Shown: positions 6,836 through 12,491 of the stretch, in pieces | Position numbering within the stretch: position 1 is the first letter of the stretch | Layout of the letters: the number at the start of each line of letters is the position of its first letter | Source of the DNA: an uncultured Flammeovirgaceae bacterium | GTDB taxonomy: Bacteria > Bacteroidota > Bacteroidia > Cytophagales > Cyclobacteriaceae | NCBI GenBank assembly: GCA_946886805.1 | Contig: CAMPJM010000050.1 | Span: 1-13,490, forward strand | Direction of reading: 5' to 3' | DNA length: 13,490 nt | Notes under the pieces: generated by a model | The model's database searches: none | What the model was told of the DNA's origin: nothing | The model's input: the letters and a program-made list of their open reading frames with translations, nothing else | Program-made: the position numbers and the translations under genes

Positions 6836-6856
6836 TTGATGGGCCTAACCCATCAA
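6836..6856 (+). repeat. Degenerate A-type hairpin (A') before transposase start
   Basis: TTGATGGG (6836-6843) and CCCATCAA (6849-6856) form a perfect 8-bp stem with a CCTAA loop, closely resembling the second half of module A. It ends 14 bases before the transposase ATG, so it may be both a transposase-recognised hairpin and a leader structure. Confidence 0.75.
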
Positions 6857-6870
6857 CACAAAAACCTGCT

Positions 6871-7323
6871 ATGGGACAATCTCTTGTTAAAAACTATATT
6901 CACTTGATTTTCAGTACCAAATACAGGGAAGAAATGATATTTCCTCCTTATGAACAAGAATTACACTCTTATCTTGGGGGTGTTTGTAAAAAGCTTGAAT
7001 GTGCTCCAATAAAAGTTGGAGGTTATACCGATCATGTGCATATTCTATGCATGCTTTCTAAAAAGATTGCATTAATGAAGCTGCTGGAAGAGGTTAAATC
7101 ACATTCTTCTAAATGGATGAAAACAAATCATAACTCTCTTAGTAATTTTTACTGGCAGGATGGCTATGGTGCTTTTTCAGTAAATCCGAGCCAAGTGGAT
7201 AGGGTTATAGCTTATATAGCCAATCAACACGAGCATCATAAAAAGAAAAACTTTCAAGATGAATACAGAATATTTTTAAACAAGCATAAAGTTGATTATG
7301 ACGAGCGATTTGTTTGGGATTAA
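6871..7323 (+). CDS. Y1/HUH single-strand transposase, IS200-like or REP-associated (RAYT-like)
   Basis: Small DNA-nicking transposase of 150 residues, the usual size for TnpA of IS200/IS605 and close to many RAYTs. The N-terminal IHLIFSTKYRE is the family opening. The metal-binding HUH motif is His55-Val-His57 in YTDHVHILC, and the probable nucleophile is Tyr115 in VIAYIANQHEHHKK. The Trp/Gly-rich FYWQDGYGAFSV segment between them is also typical. Such enzymes cut and join single-stranded DNA at sites flanked by hairpins, through a 5'-phosphotyrosine link. There is no tnpB/iscB partner and no simple pair of element ends; instead the gene is flanked on both sides by dispersed palindromic modules, which favours a resident REP-type transposase over a free insertion sequence. 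The reading frame is intact with all catalytic residues, so the enzyme could be active. Confidence 0.93.
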   Translation: MGQSLVKNYIHLIFSTKYREEMIFPPYEQELHSYLGGVCKKLECAPIKVGGYTDHVHILCMLSKKIALMKLLEEVKSHSSKWMKTNHNSLSNFYWQDGYGAFSVNPSQVDRVIAYIANQHEHHKKKNFQDEYRIFLNKHKVDYDERFVWD

Positions 7324-7343
7324 TATTGACAGATTTTCAGTAT

Positions 7344-7372
7344 AAGCCACCGCTCTCCCGGATTTGCAATTC
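7344..7372 (+). repeat. Repeat module D, copy 1
   Basis: AAGCCACCGCTC followed by TCCCGGATTTGCAATTC. The second copy at 7840-7867 has the same 12-base opening and then TTCCGATTTGCACTTC. An imperfect palindrome centred on TTGCAA lies in this copy. Confidence 0.7.
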
Positions 7373-7386
7373 GGAAGCTTTAACCA

Positions 7387-7465
7387 TGGATTTGTAATCC
7401 CTTTGCTACACATTCAAAAACGCATAACAAATGCTAATAATATGAAGGTCGGGATTACAAATCCA
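7387..7465. repeat. 15-bp perfect inverted repeat (GGATTTGTAATCCC type)
   Basis: TGGATTTGTAATCCC (7387-7401) is the exact reverse complement of GGGATTACAAATCCA (7451-7465), with a 49-base spacer. A shorter pair, AAAAACGC (7416-7423) and GCGTTTTT (7471-7478), interleaves with it rather than nesting. Confidence 0.8.
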
Positions 7466-7486
7466 GACCAGCGTTTTTACAAGAAC

Positions 7487-7571
7487 CGGTCGGACGGCTG
7501 GGGATGATATTCAAACCTTGGCTGTGAATTGCTTTGTAGAGTTTAAAAAAAACAAAGAAGCCGTCCGACCG
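7487..7571. repeat. 13-bp perfect inverted repeat (CGGTCGGACGGCT type)
   Basis: CGGTCGGACGGCT (7487-7499) pairs exactly with AGCCGTCCGACCG (7559-7571) across 59 bases; with one mismatch the arms extend to 16 bases. The arms are far richer in G and C than their surroundings. Confidence 0.8.
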
Positions 7572-7611
7572 ATTGCTCCGAACTTCGCCCATCTTCCCGC
7601 TTCAATATCTT

Positions 7612-7651
7612 TTTTGAAGTATAAAAGATAATAGTATTATTAAAATCGAAT
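7612..7651 (+). repeat. Repeat module B, copy 3
   Basis: TTTTGAAGTATAAAAGATAA then TAGTATTATTAAAATCGAAT. It opens the downstream B-A-C series. Confidence 0.85.
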
Positions 7652-7657
7652 ATTTAG

Positions 7658-7705
7658 GAGCCCCAAAGGGGTGACATCGCCAATCGATGGGTGTAGCCCG
7701 TCGAT
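7658..7705 (+). repeat. Repeat module A, copy 2
   Basis: The most complete A copy. ATCGATGGG and CCCGTCGAT form a 9-bp stem with one G-T mismatch around a TGTAG loop, after the shared GAGCCCCAAAGGGGTGA opening. Confidence 0.9.
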
Positions 7706-7718
7706 TATACTCTTTAGC

Positions 7719-7767
7719 TGCAAAGGGCTGTACCCTTTGCATTGTGATTTCGCCCTTTCAGGGCTAT
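7719..7767 (+). repeat. Repeat module C, copy 2 (intact)
   Basis: Two palindromes in tandem: TGCAAAGGG-ctgta-CCCTTTGCA (7719-7741), a perfect 9-bp stem, and GCCC-tttca-GGGC (7752-7764). The sequence between them is ttgtgatttc. Confidence 0.9.
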
Positions 7768-7794
7768 AAATGTCTTCAATATTTTCCCATATTT

Positions 7795-7833
7795 TTTTGA
7801 AGTATAAAAGAGTGGAGGATTATGAGAATCAAT
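7795..7833 (+). repeat. Repeat module B, copy 4
   Basis: TTTTGAAGTATAAAAGAGTG then GAGGATTATGAGAATCAAT. It is followed by module D copy 2 instead of module A. Confidence 0.8.
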
Positions 7834-7839
7834 TCTCGG

Positions 7840-7867
7840 AAGCCACCGCTCTTCCGATTTGCACTTC
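7840..7867 (+). repeat. Repeat module D, copy 2
   Basis: AAGCCACCGCTC then TTCCGATTTGCACTTC, a diverged partner of the copy at 7344-7372 in the same orientation. Confidence 0.65.
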
Positions 7868-7944
7868 CATCTTCCATCTTCTATCTTCAAACTCCCAATC
7901 ATCAATTGCTTTTTCCCATGCCAACACTACTTTAAAAATAATTG

Positions 7945-7986
7945 TATCTTTGGAACGTTCTTTGCCAGAACGAAACAAACGTTTGT
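7945..7986 (+). promoter_or_regulatory. Promoter and palindromes upstream of the LEA-type lipoprotein
   Basis: TATCTTTG (7945-7952) matches the Bacteroidetes -7 box; no good -33 TTG is seen at the right distance. Just after it come CGTTCT-ttgcc-AGAACG (7956-7972) and the perfect 12-bp palindrome ACAAACGTTTGT (7975-7986), which ends 10 bases before the ATG. Either could be an operator or a leader hairpin. Confidence 0.55.
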
Positions 7987-7996
7987 AAACACCTAT

Positions 7997-8458
7997 ATGA
8001 ATATCAACAAAATTTTAGTATTCGGACTTCTTCTATTAGTGGCTTCCTCCTGCAAATCACTTGTTGCCCCCGAATTTAAAGATGTAAAGGATCTAAAAGT
8101 GGATTTGGCCGGCTTTACATCAGTAAATGTAACCGGAGAGGCTTTGTTTTATAATCCAAATAGCACCTCAATTACCATTAAAGATATAGAATTGGATGTA
8201 GCCGTAGACAATCAAAAGGTTACACATATCAGCAAAACTTTTGATATTAAGGCTTTAGGTGAACAGGATTTTACGGTTCCGATTGATTTGAAACTACCTT
8301 TAAAAGATTTGCAAATTAATTCTCTTTCTTCCGCAATAAACATGTTGAGCGGGGAAGAAAAGGTGCTGCACTTTCTAGGAACGATAAAAGTCAAAGCTTA
8401 TGGAATTAATTTTAACGTGCCCATCGATCATAAAGAGGCAGTAAAGCTGCGGTTGTAA
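7997..8458 (+). CDS. LEA type 2 family lipoprotein
   Basis: Predicted lipoprotein of 153 residues with one LEA-2 (LEA14-like, water-stress) beta-sandwich domain. The signal peptide KILVFGLLLLVASSC ends in a lipobox with Cys19 as the lipidated residue. Residues about 30-150 carry the domain: alternating strands such as VNVTGEALFYNPNS, the asparagine-proline-asparagine turn typical of LEA-2 (YNPNSTSI), and repeated hydrophobic strands ending in GTIKVKAYGINFNVPI. The ATG at 7997 gives a proper lipoprotein signal; the open frame upstream runs through repeat DNA and is rejected. It has its own promoter-like box and is convergent with the next gene, so probably stands alone. In bacteria these proteins sit in the envelope; a role in desiccation or stress protection is known for plant relatives but only inferred here. 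Confidence 0.88.
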   Translation: MNINKILVFGLLLLVASSCKSLVAPEFKDVKDLKVDLAGFTSVNVTGEALFYNPNSTSITIKDIELDVAVDNQKVTHISKTFDIKALGEQDFTVPIDLKLPLKDLQINSLSSAINMLSGEEKVLHFLGTIKVKAYGINFNVPIDHKEAVKLRL

Positions 8459-8519
8459 AAAGCTTACTATATTAGAATATTATTCATTTCGATTTGTACC
8501 TACCAAAATCTTTAATTTT

Positions 8520-8645
8520 ACCTGCGAGATTGGTGGTGACATGTGCTGGTAAGATAGCTTCCGATACGGTGAGTTTTCTCTAATCGCCACCCGTCTGATG
8601 GCAGAAAAAGCCGTACTGACGGATTCGCGATCCTTGTGCAGCTAA
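8520..8645 (+). other. Intergenic stretch with hairpin and a coding-like broken frame
   Basis: One frame reads CEIGGDMCW, a stop at 8550-8552, then 30 codons including YGEFSLIATRLMAEKAVL to a stop at 8643-8645. The same DNA holds an imperfect inverted repeat (CCGTC...GGC against GCC...GACGG, 8591-8622). It may be a gene remnant or a dispersed palindromic repeat that happens to be open. I do not recognise it. Confidence 0.3.
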
Positions 8646-8667
8646 GCGGACCTTTAATCCTTTAATT

Positions 8668-9018
8668 TTATCGCTTACTTGCAGCTTCTCTTTTTGCGCT
8701 ATACGTTGATTCAAGGTATAGTAGTACTTTTTGAAAGCTTTCATAATTAAATCTCGAGCTTATAGCTTTCCGTTTTCCATTCTTTAGCTCCAGGTTGATC
8801 GCATATACCTTGCCTAGTCTAAAAAAGTAAGCTTCCTGTAAATTCCATTGTTTGAGGTCTTTTGATAAATCAACCGCTTCTTTTGAAAATGGATATCTTA
8901 AGATCAGTGAATCTCCCTCAATTCGAACATCTGTACTTTTCCTGAAAAAGAAAAGTGCGGGCGCAATAATGATCAATAATACAATAGTGGCTCCTACTAT
9001 AATAAGCGTGCTATCCAT
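8668..9018 (-). CDS. Small membrane protein with cytoplasmic beta domain
   Basis: Hypothetical protein of 116 residues. Residues 4-26 form one membrane helix (LIIVGATIVLLIIIAPALFFF) followed by RK, placing the rest in the cytoplasm by the positive-inside rule. The soluble part (about 30-110) alternates short strands (VRIEGDSLILRYPF, AYFFRLGKVYAINLELKNG) and ends in a helix (YESFQKVLLYLEST), a layout resembling small PH-like domains of bacterial membrane proteins (inference only). The start at 9016-9018 puts the helix at the N-terminus and is natural. It is convergent with the LEA-type lipoprotein and divergent from the DUF4349 gene, so it is alone. No catalytic motif is visible and I cannot name a function. 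Confidence 0.75.
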   Translation of the reverse strand: MDSTLIIVGATIVLLIIIAPALFFFRKSTDVRIEGDSLILRYPFSKEAVDLSKDLKQWNLQEAYFFRLGKVYAINLELKNGKRKAISSRFNYESFQKVLLYLESTYSAKREAASKR

Positions 9019-9272
9019 GTGTAAACTACAATCTATAAGTTAGTCGATTTTCTAAAATATAACTCAATGTCTATCCTTTGGTTCAGAATTTGAATCATAG
9101 TAATCCAATAATCACATAAATCATAGTTCAGACAAAGAGAATTGTCATTTCCAAGGCAGTTTTCCTTCTCGTATTGCAACCGTCAGCACGTAAAGTTTTA
9201 ATTTATGGATCCACGATTAGCTGTTGTAAAAATTTAATGATATTATTAAGCTGCAAAACACAAGATTGGCTC

Positions 9273-10106
9273 ATGAGAACATATTTATTGATATTGCTTT
9301 TGTTTTTTTCTGTGGCATGTAACGAAGCAGAAAATTCAATGTCGGGTGACGTTAATGCTGAATTTGATGAAATGATGTATATTCCTCCCACGCACCAGCC
9401 ACCGTCTCCTCAGGAAGAAGGCGAGCCGGTAAAGATTACGAAAAAGGTGATTAAAACCGGAGGTATCGATTTCCAAACGGAGGACATAGAGGAAACATAT
9501 AAAGCGATAGGACAGGTTCTTCCAAAATACGGTGCCTACATTGAGGATGAAAACCAGTCGAAGTCTACTCACCAGATTACCTATAGTCTCACCATTAGGG
9601 TGCCGTCCCCGATATACGATTCGTTGTTCTCGTCGCTGACCAATATTGCCGCGCAGGTGGATCGAAAACATTCGAACATTGAAGATGTAACGGAGCGATA
9701 TTATGATTTGAAGGCAAGGATCAAGAACAAAAAGGTGCTCGAACAACGATATCTGGAGCTTTTATCTAAAGCCAACAAAATAAAAGATATTCTGGAGATT
9801 GAGAAAAACCTGAACGAGATAAGGGTTGAAATTGAGCAGCTTGAAGGTCAGTTTAATTACCTGAGCAAACAGGTGAAGTTCAGTACCATTAAGCTCATGT
9901 TTTATGAGGTGTTGCCTTATAAGTATGATTCTTCTCAGCGAGAGGGCTTTGGTGCACGCCTTCTTAGCGCATTGGATGATGGTTGGCAGGGCTTCCTGGC
10001 GTTTGTCGTTGGTTTTATCTCGTTATGGCCCTTTATTCTTTTGATTGGCGGGCTTGTCTTTGTCTTTAGAAGATATAGAGGGAGATCGAAGAAAGGAAGT
10101 AGCTGA
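9273..10106 (+). CDS. DUF4349 domain lipoprotein
   Basis: Envelope protein of 277 residues. The chosen ATG (9273) gives a lipoprotein signal, YLLILLLFFSVAC, with Cys16 as the lipid-attachment residue; the open frame runs 33 codons further upstream but that part looks non-coding. A Pro-rich linker (PPTHQPPSPQEEGEP) leads to the DUF4349 region (about 55-215): a first strand VIKTGGIDFQTEDIEET, the conserved beta stretch QITYSLTIRVPSPIYDSL, the motif NIEDVTERYYDLKARIKNKK and a coiled-coil helix rich in Glu/Lys (about 150-200). A hydrophobic helix (about 240-266) and a basic tail (RRYRGRSKKG) close it. So the protein may be anchored at both ends. DUF4349 has no settled function; these proteins are annotated only as membrane-anchored. 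Codon use here is somewhat richer in G and C than in the neighbouring genes. Confidence 0.9.
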   Translation: MRTYLLILLLFFSVACNEAENSMSGDVNAEFDEMMYIPPTHQPPSPQEEGEPVKITKKVIKTGGIDFQTEDIEETYKAIGQVLPKYGAYIEDENQSKSTHQITYSLTIRVPSPIYDSLFSSLTNIAAQVDRKHSNIEDVTERYYDLKARIKNKKVLEQRYLELLSKANKIKDILEIEKNLNEIRVEIEQLEGQFNYLSKQVKFSTIKLMFYEVLPYKYDSSQREGFGARLLSALDDGWQGFLAFVVGFISLWPFILLIGGLVFVFRRYRGRSKKGSS

Positions 10107-10441
10107 TCTCATTTTGAGAAGTAGAAGCCTCAGTTAGCACATAACGTTGCTTTTGAACCTCAGAGTCCTCTGAAAAAGAGAGACTCTGAGGGGTAAAAAT
10201 CATGCGATACAAGAGCGAGATGCTCATATTTATCAGGACGTAGCGAGACGCTACGACCAGAGAGATTTTTTCATCCTGCATAATTGGAGAGAAGTTCCCT
10301 CGTGCCTCGGGATGACCTAAAAGATGGAGAGTGTGGCCAGCAGCTAAGGGCTTACTAAAATTATTTCAGCAAAAGCCTCCGCTAAGCTGGCTCCCTCTTC
10401 AGGGGAGCTGCCGACAAGCTGAGGGTTTTTCTTTGGGAATG
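10107..10441. other. Intergenic region with three hairpins between convergent genes
   Basis: No gene is supported here. The region holds CCTCAGAGTC/GACTCTGAGG (10158-10191, perfect 10-bp stem), CGTAGCG-aga-CGCTACG (10239-10255, perfect 7-bp stem), part of a dispersed repeat (TCATGCGATA at 10200-10209 and CGTGCCTCGGGATGAC at 10301-10316) and a last hairpin near 10390-10408. Confidence 0.7.
10376..10430 (+). terminator. Terminator-like compound hairpin
   Basis: Inner stem GCTCCC (10390-10395) pairs with GGGAGC (10403-10408); outer AGCT (10385-10388) and CCTC (10376-10379) can pair with AGCT (10417-10420) and GAGG (10421-10424). Five T residues follow at 10426-10430. It fits plus-strand termination but is 270 bases past the DUF4349 stop; it may also be a repeat element. 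Confidence 0.4.
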
Positions 10442-12022
10442 TCATTCCTGATTCTCCAAGGCTTTTATCTTGTAGCTGCTCTTTTGGGTAAATGTCCTGC
10501 CAAACATATCCGTGGCTTTTATTTCTATGGTATGTTCTCCCAGTTCCAGATCTGTCGGAATTTTACCTCTCCATAAATGTGTAGATTCCACAGGATTGGA
10601 TGGTCGTCTCCCTGGCATCAGCTCTTCTGTAAAATCCCATTCATGAAGTTTATGTAAAAACATAGGATCATAATTTTTTTGATAGTCCATTCTTTTCCAT
10701 TCTCCATTATCTATGCGATACATTAAAGTGTCTTTTTCGCTTCCCATGAAGAAGTTGGCATAGATACCAGCAGAGGTACGTTGATTTTGCTGGACTACTT
10801 TTGGAGCGAATATTTCCATTCTATAATCGTCATCATAACCAGCAGCTTTATAGTCTATTGTATATTGGTTACCCTCAAAATTAATGAAGGCATAGCCCTT
10901 TGGCGTTCCATCGCGCATGGTAGAAATCGGAATGCCCGCATCGTCAAGTTTGCCCGAATACCAATCTCCGGAAGTAGTCCCTACATTGTAGTGATGGTGA
11001 GGCTTTTCCTGTCTCCAGCCATCTGCTGTAGTGAAAATGTCTTGGCGTTGAATATGGGTATGGGCTGAAAGCGAGAGTGTATTGGGAAAATCCTTCAGCA
11101 GGTCAAAAATTTGCTGCCTGTCCTCATCTCTAAATGGGTCTCCATCACCGGGTTCACTAATCGGAATGTGAAAAGCAAGGACTACTAAATTATCTTTGGG
11201 AACATATTTAAGATCATTTTCAATAAAATCCAGCTGGTCGTTTCTAAATCCTCCCCAATATCCTTTACCATCTCTTGGATCAGGATAAAGCACATCATCC
11301 AAAACGATGAAATGAACCTTTCCATAATTAAAAGCATAATTGGCCGGACCAAAATGGGCCTCGAAGGTTTCATCTGACAGTGAATCTTCCTTTGCATCAA
11401 AATTAAGATCATGATTCCCCAATAGATTATACCAGGGGATTCCAACCTTTTTGACAGCCGCGATATAAGGATTGAACAAGCTTAAATCATTGCCCACGAG
11501 ATCACCAAGACTTAAACCGAATGCTACATTTTTAATTCCTTCAACTTCAGCTACTATACCACGGGCAAAGAAATCTACTTCTTCTTTTGTATAGGGTTGC
11601 GGATCCCCAAAAAGAAGGGCTTTAAAGTTGTCCTGCTCAGCAGCGGGAATTAAGGCGAAGTCAATGCTTTTTGGCAACTTTCCGGTTGCCGGTACTCCCT
11701 CAAATTCGAAATCAGGGGAACCTTCGGGTTTATGGTTATAGAAAAACTGTGCCTGGTTATTTTCGTTTACCTGGGTTTTGTATCCGGAAGGTTTGACAAC
11801 AAAAATAATATTGTCTTTCCCAATGGGAAGCGAATACTTTCCAGAATTGTCAGTAAGTGCCACCTCCCGACCATTGGATACCGCCACCTTTTCAATGCCT
11901 TTTTCCCTGCGTTCTTTTTTCCCATTTCCGTTCAAATCTTCATAAACAAACCCACTTACAAATTGTGCTTTGATTTGAAATCCCGCCAGTAATATGATGG
12001 CTACTATTATTAATTTTTTCAT
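10442..12022 (-). CDS. Secreted calcineurin-like metallophosphoesterase, three-domain
   Basis: Exported phosphoesterase of 526 residues. A signal peptide (KLIIVAIILLAGFQIKAQ) precedes an N-terminal beta domain (about 22-125) with a calcium-loop-like DLNGNGKKERREKGI and a carboxypeptidase-regulatory-like fold. The catalytic calcineurin domain (about 133-390) has the metal ligands in order: Asp140 in FGDPQ, Asp174 in LGDLVGND, Asn203-His204 in LGNHDL, His285 in AFHIPIS and His321/His323 in SAHTHI. A C-terminal beta domain (about 400-520) follows. The first motif has Gln where many enzymes have His (DPQ for DxH), a common variant of this subfamily. The likely substrates are phosphate mono- or diesters outside the cytoplasm. 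The next gene upstream is a glycerophosphodiester phosphodiesterase in the same orientation, 469 bases away, so the two may belong to one phosphorus-scavenging function without sharing an operon. Confidence 0.93.
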   Translation of the reverse strand: MKKLIIVAIILLAGFQIKAQFVSGFVYEDLNGNGKKERREKGIEKVAVSNGREVALTDNSGKYSLPIGKDNIIFVVKPSGYKTQVNENNQAQFFYNHKPEGSPDFEFEGVPATGKLPKSIDFALIPAAEQDNFKALLFGDPQPYTKEEVDFFARGIVAEVEGIKNVAFGLSLGDLVGNDLSLFNPYIAAVKKVGIPWYNLLGNHDLNFDAKEDSLSDETFEAHFGPANYAFNYGKVHFIVLDDVLYPDPRDGKGYWGGFRNDQLDFIENDLKYVPKDNLVVLAFHIPISEPGDGDPFRDEDRQQIFDLLKDFPNTLSLSAHTHIQRQDIFTTADGWRQEKPHHHYNVGTTSGDWYSGKLDDAGIPISTMRDGTPKGYAFINFEGNQYTIDYKAAGYDDDYRMEIFAPKVVQQNQRTSAGIYANFFMGSEKDTLMYRIDNGEWKRMDYQKNYDPMFLHKLHEWDFTEELMPGRRPSNPVESTHLWRGKIPTDLELGEHTIEIKATDMFGRTFTQKSSYKIKALENQE

Positions 12023-12491
12023 TGATGTTTTTTGTTTTGTTGATAGATTACTTCATCAGTCTTGCAGGGTAAACGTCTTTCAAGTTAAATTTATCTGCTC
12101 TCTAACTTCAAAAAGCTTTTGAATTCGAAAGGTTATTTTTTGCCATGCTGAGGCACAGCTAGCCCCGTACTTTGAGGCGGGGAAGCATCTTGGTTCGTTT
12201 CGACATATACCAACGCCAGCGATTTCGTCATAACTTTTTAAAAATGCTGCTGCTCGTAAGCGGTGTCTTTATATGAAAGAGCAATAAAATAATTGTGTTT
12301 CCCAAGATGCTTCCTATCGCATGACAAATCGAAGCTTTTGCAGTTTTATTTTTCGTCATGCTGGAGAGCGACCTATTTCGTATTCTTCGAATATCCAATT
12401 ATTGATCTTTTTTGCTTTTGATTTCGAGAAACTTGGAAATTTCAAACGCACGCCAAAAAGCTATTCCCCTGGCCATTCCAGCCTTTAACAG
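12023..12491. other. Repeat-bearing gap between the two phosphoesterase genes
   Basis: No gene is seen. The gap must contain the promoter of the metallophosphoesterase (minus strand, near 12023-12130), though no TAnnTTTG box was found. From about 12141 to 12370 it is occupied by dispersed-repeat sequence. From 12370 to 12491 I see nothing definite. Confidence 0.65.
12141..12324. repeat. Inverted pair of GAAGCATCTTGG-type dispersed repeats
   Basis: GGAAGCATCTTGG (12181-12193) and CCAAGATGCTTCC (12302-12314) are exact reverse complements. The outer flanks also resemble each other: CATGCTGAGGCAC at 12144-12156 and, on the minus strand, TCATGCGATAGGAAGC from 12324. Inside the left copy CCCCG (12163-12167) can pair with CGGGG (12178-12182). 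A further related fragment, CGTCATGCTGGAGAGCGACC, starts at 12354. Confidence 0.7.

Larger units (their letters stand above)
6551..6870. repeat. Mosaic palindromic repeat array upstream of transposase (C-B-A-C'-B-A')
   Basis: No gene lies here. The stretch is built from repeat modules that recur downstream of the transposase: C1 6581-6629, B1 6651-6690, A1 6693-6740, a shortened C' 6742-6754, B2 6781-6820 and a degenerate hairpin A' 6836-6856. The order B-A-C is the same as in the downstream array at 7612-7767. Spacing is irregular, so this is not a CRISPR. Confidence 0.85.
7324..7940. repeat. Mosaic palindromic repeat region downstream of transposase
   Basis: No gene lies between the transposase stop and the lipoprotein start at 7997. 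From left to right the region holds D1 (7344-7372), two long inverted repeats (7387-7465 and 7487-7571), B3, A2, C2, B4 and D2 (7840-7867). The last part (about 7868-7940) is AT-rich and leads into the lipoprotein promoter. Confidence 0.8.

Noticed and set aside
6551..7700. Complete IS200/IS605 insertion sequence with defined ends
   Set aside because: The transposase fits, but no tnpB and no single left-end/right-end hairpin pair with clear boundaries could be fixed; a REP-associated arrangement explains the flanks better.
6581..7833. CRISPR array suggested by repeated segments
   Set aside because: Module spacing is irregular, modules differ in type, intervening bases are themselves repeats, and no cas genes are present.
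7859..7996. N-terminal extension of the LEA-type lipoprotein
   Set aside because: It runs through repeat DNA and the promoter box and would bury the lipoprotein signal; the ATG at 7997 is clearly better.
9174..9272. N-terminal extension of the DUF4349 protein
   Set aside because: The extra 33 residues look non-coding and would place the lipobox in the interior of the protein.
10158..10191. Terminator of the DUF4349 gene
   Set aside because: The 10-bp stem is strong, but no T run follows on either strand, so it is recorded only as a hairpin.
10331..10576. 81-residue plus-strand open frame
   Set aside because: It starts in the hairpin-rich intergenic region and overlaps the 3' end of the metallophosphoesterase on the opposite strand; no coding character.
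11185..11445. 86-residue minus-strand open frame
   Set aside because: It is an out-of-frame shadow inside the metallophosphoesterase gene, Met/Ile-rich without any motif.
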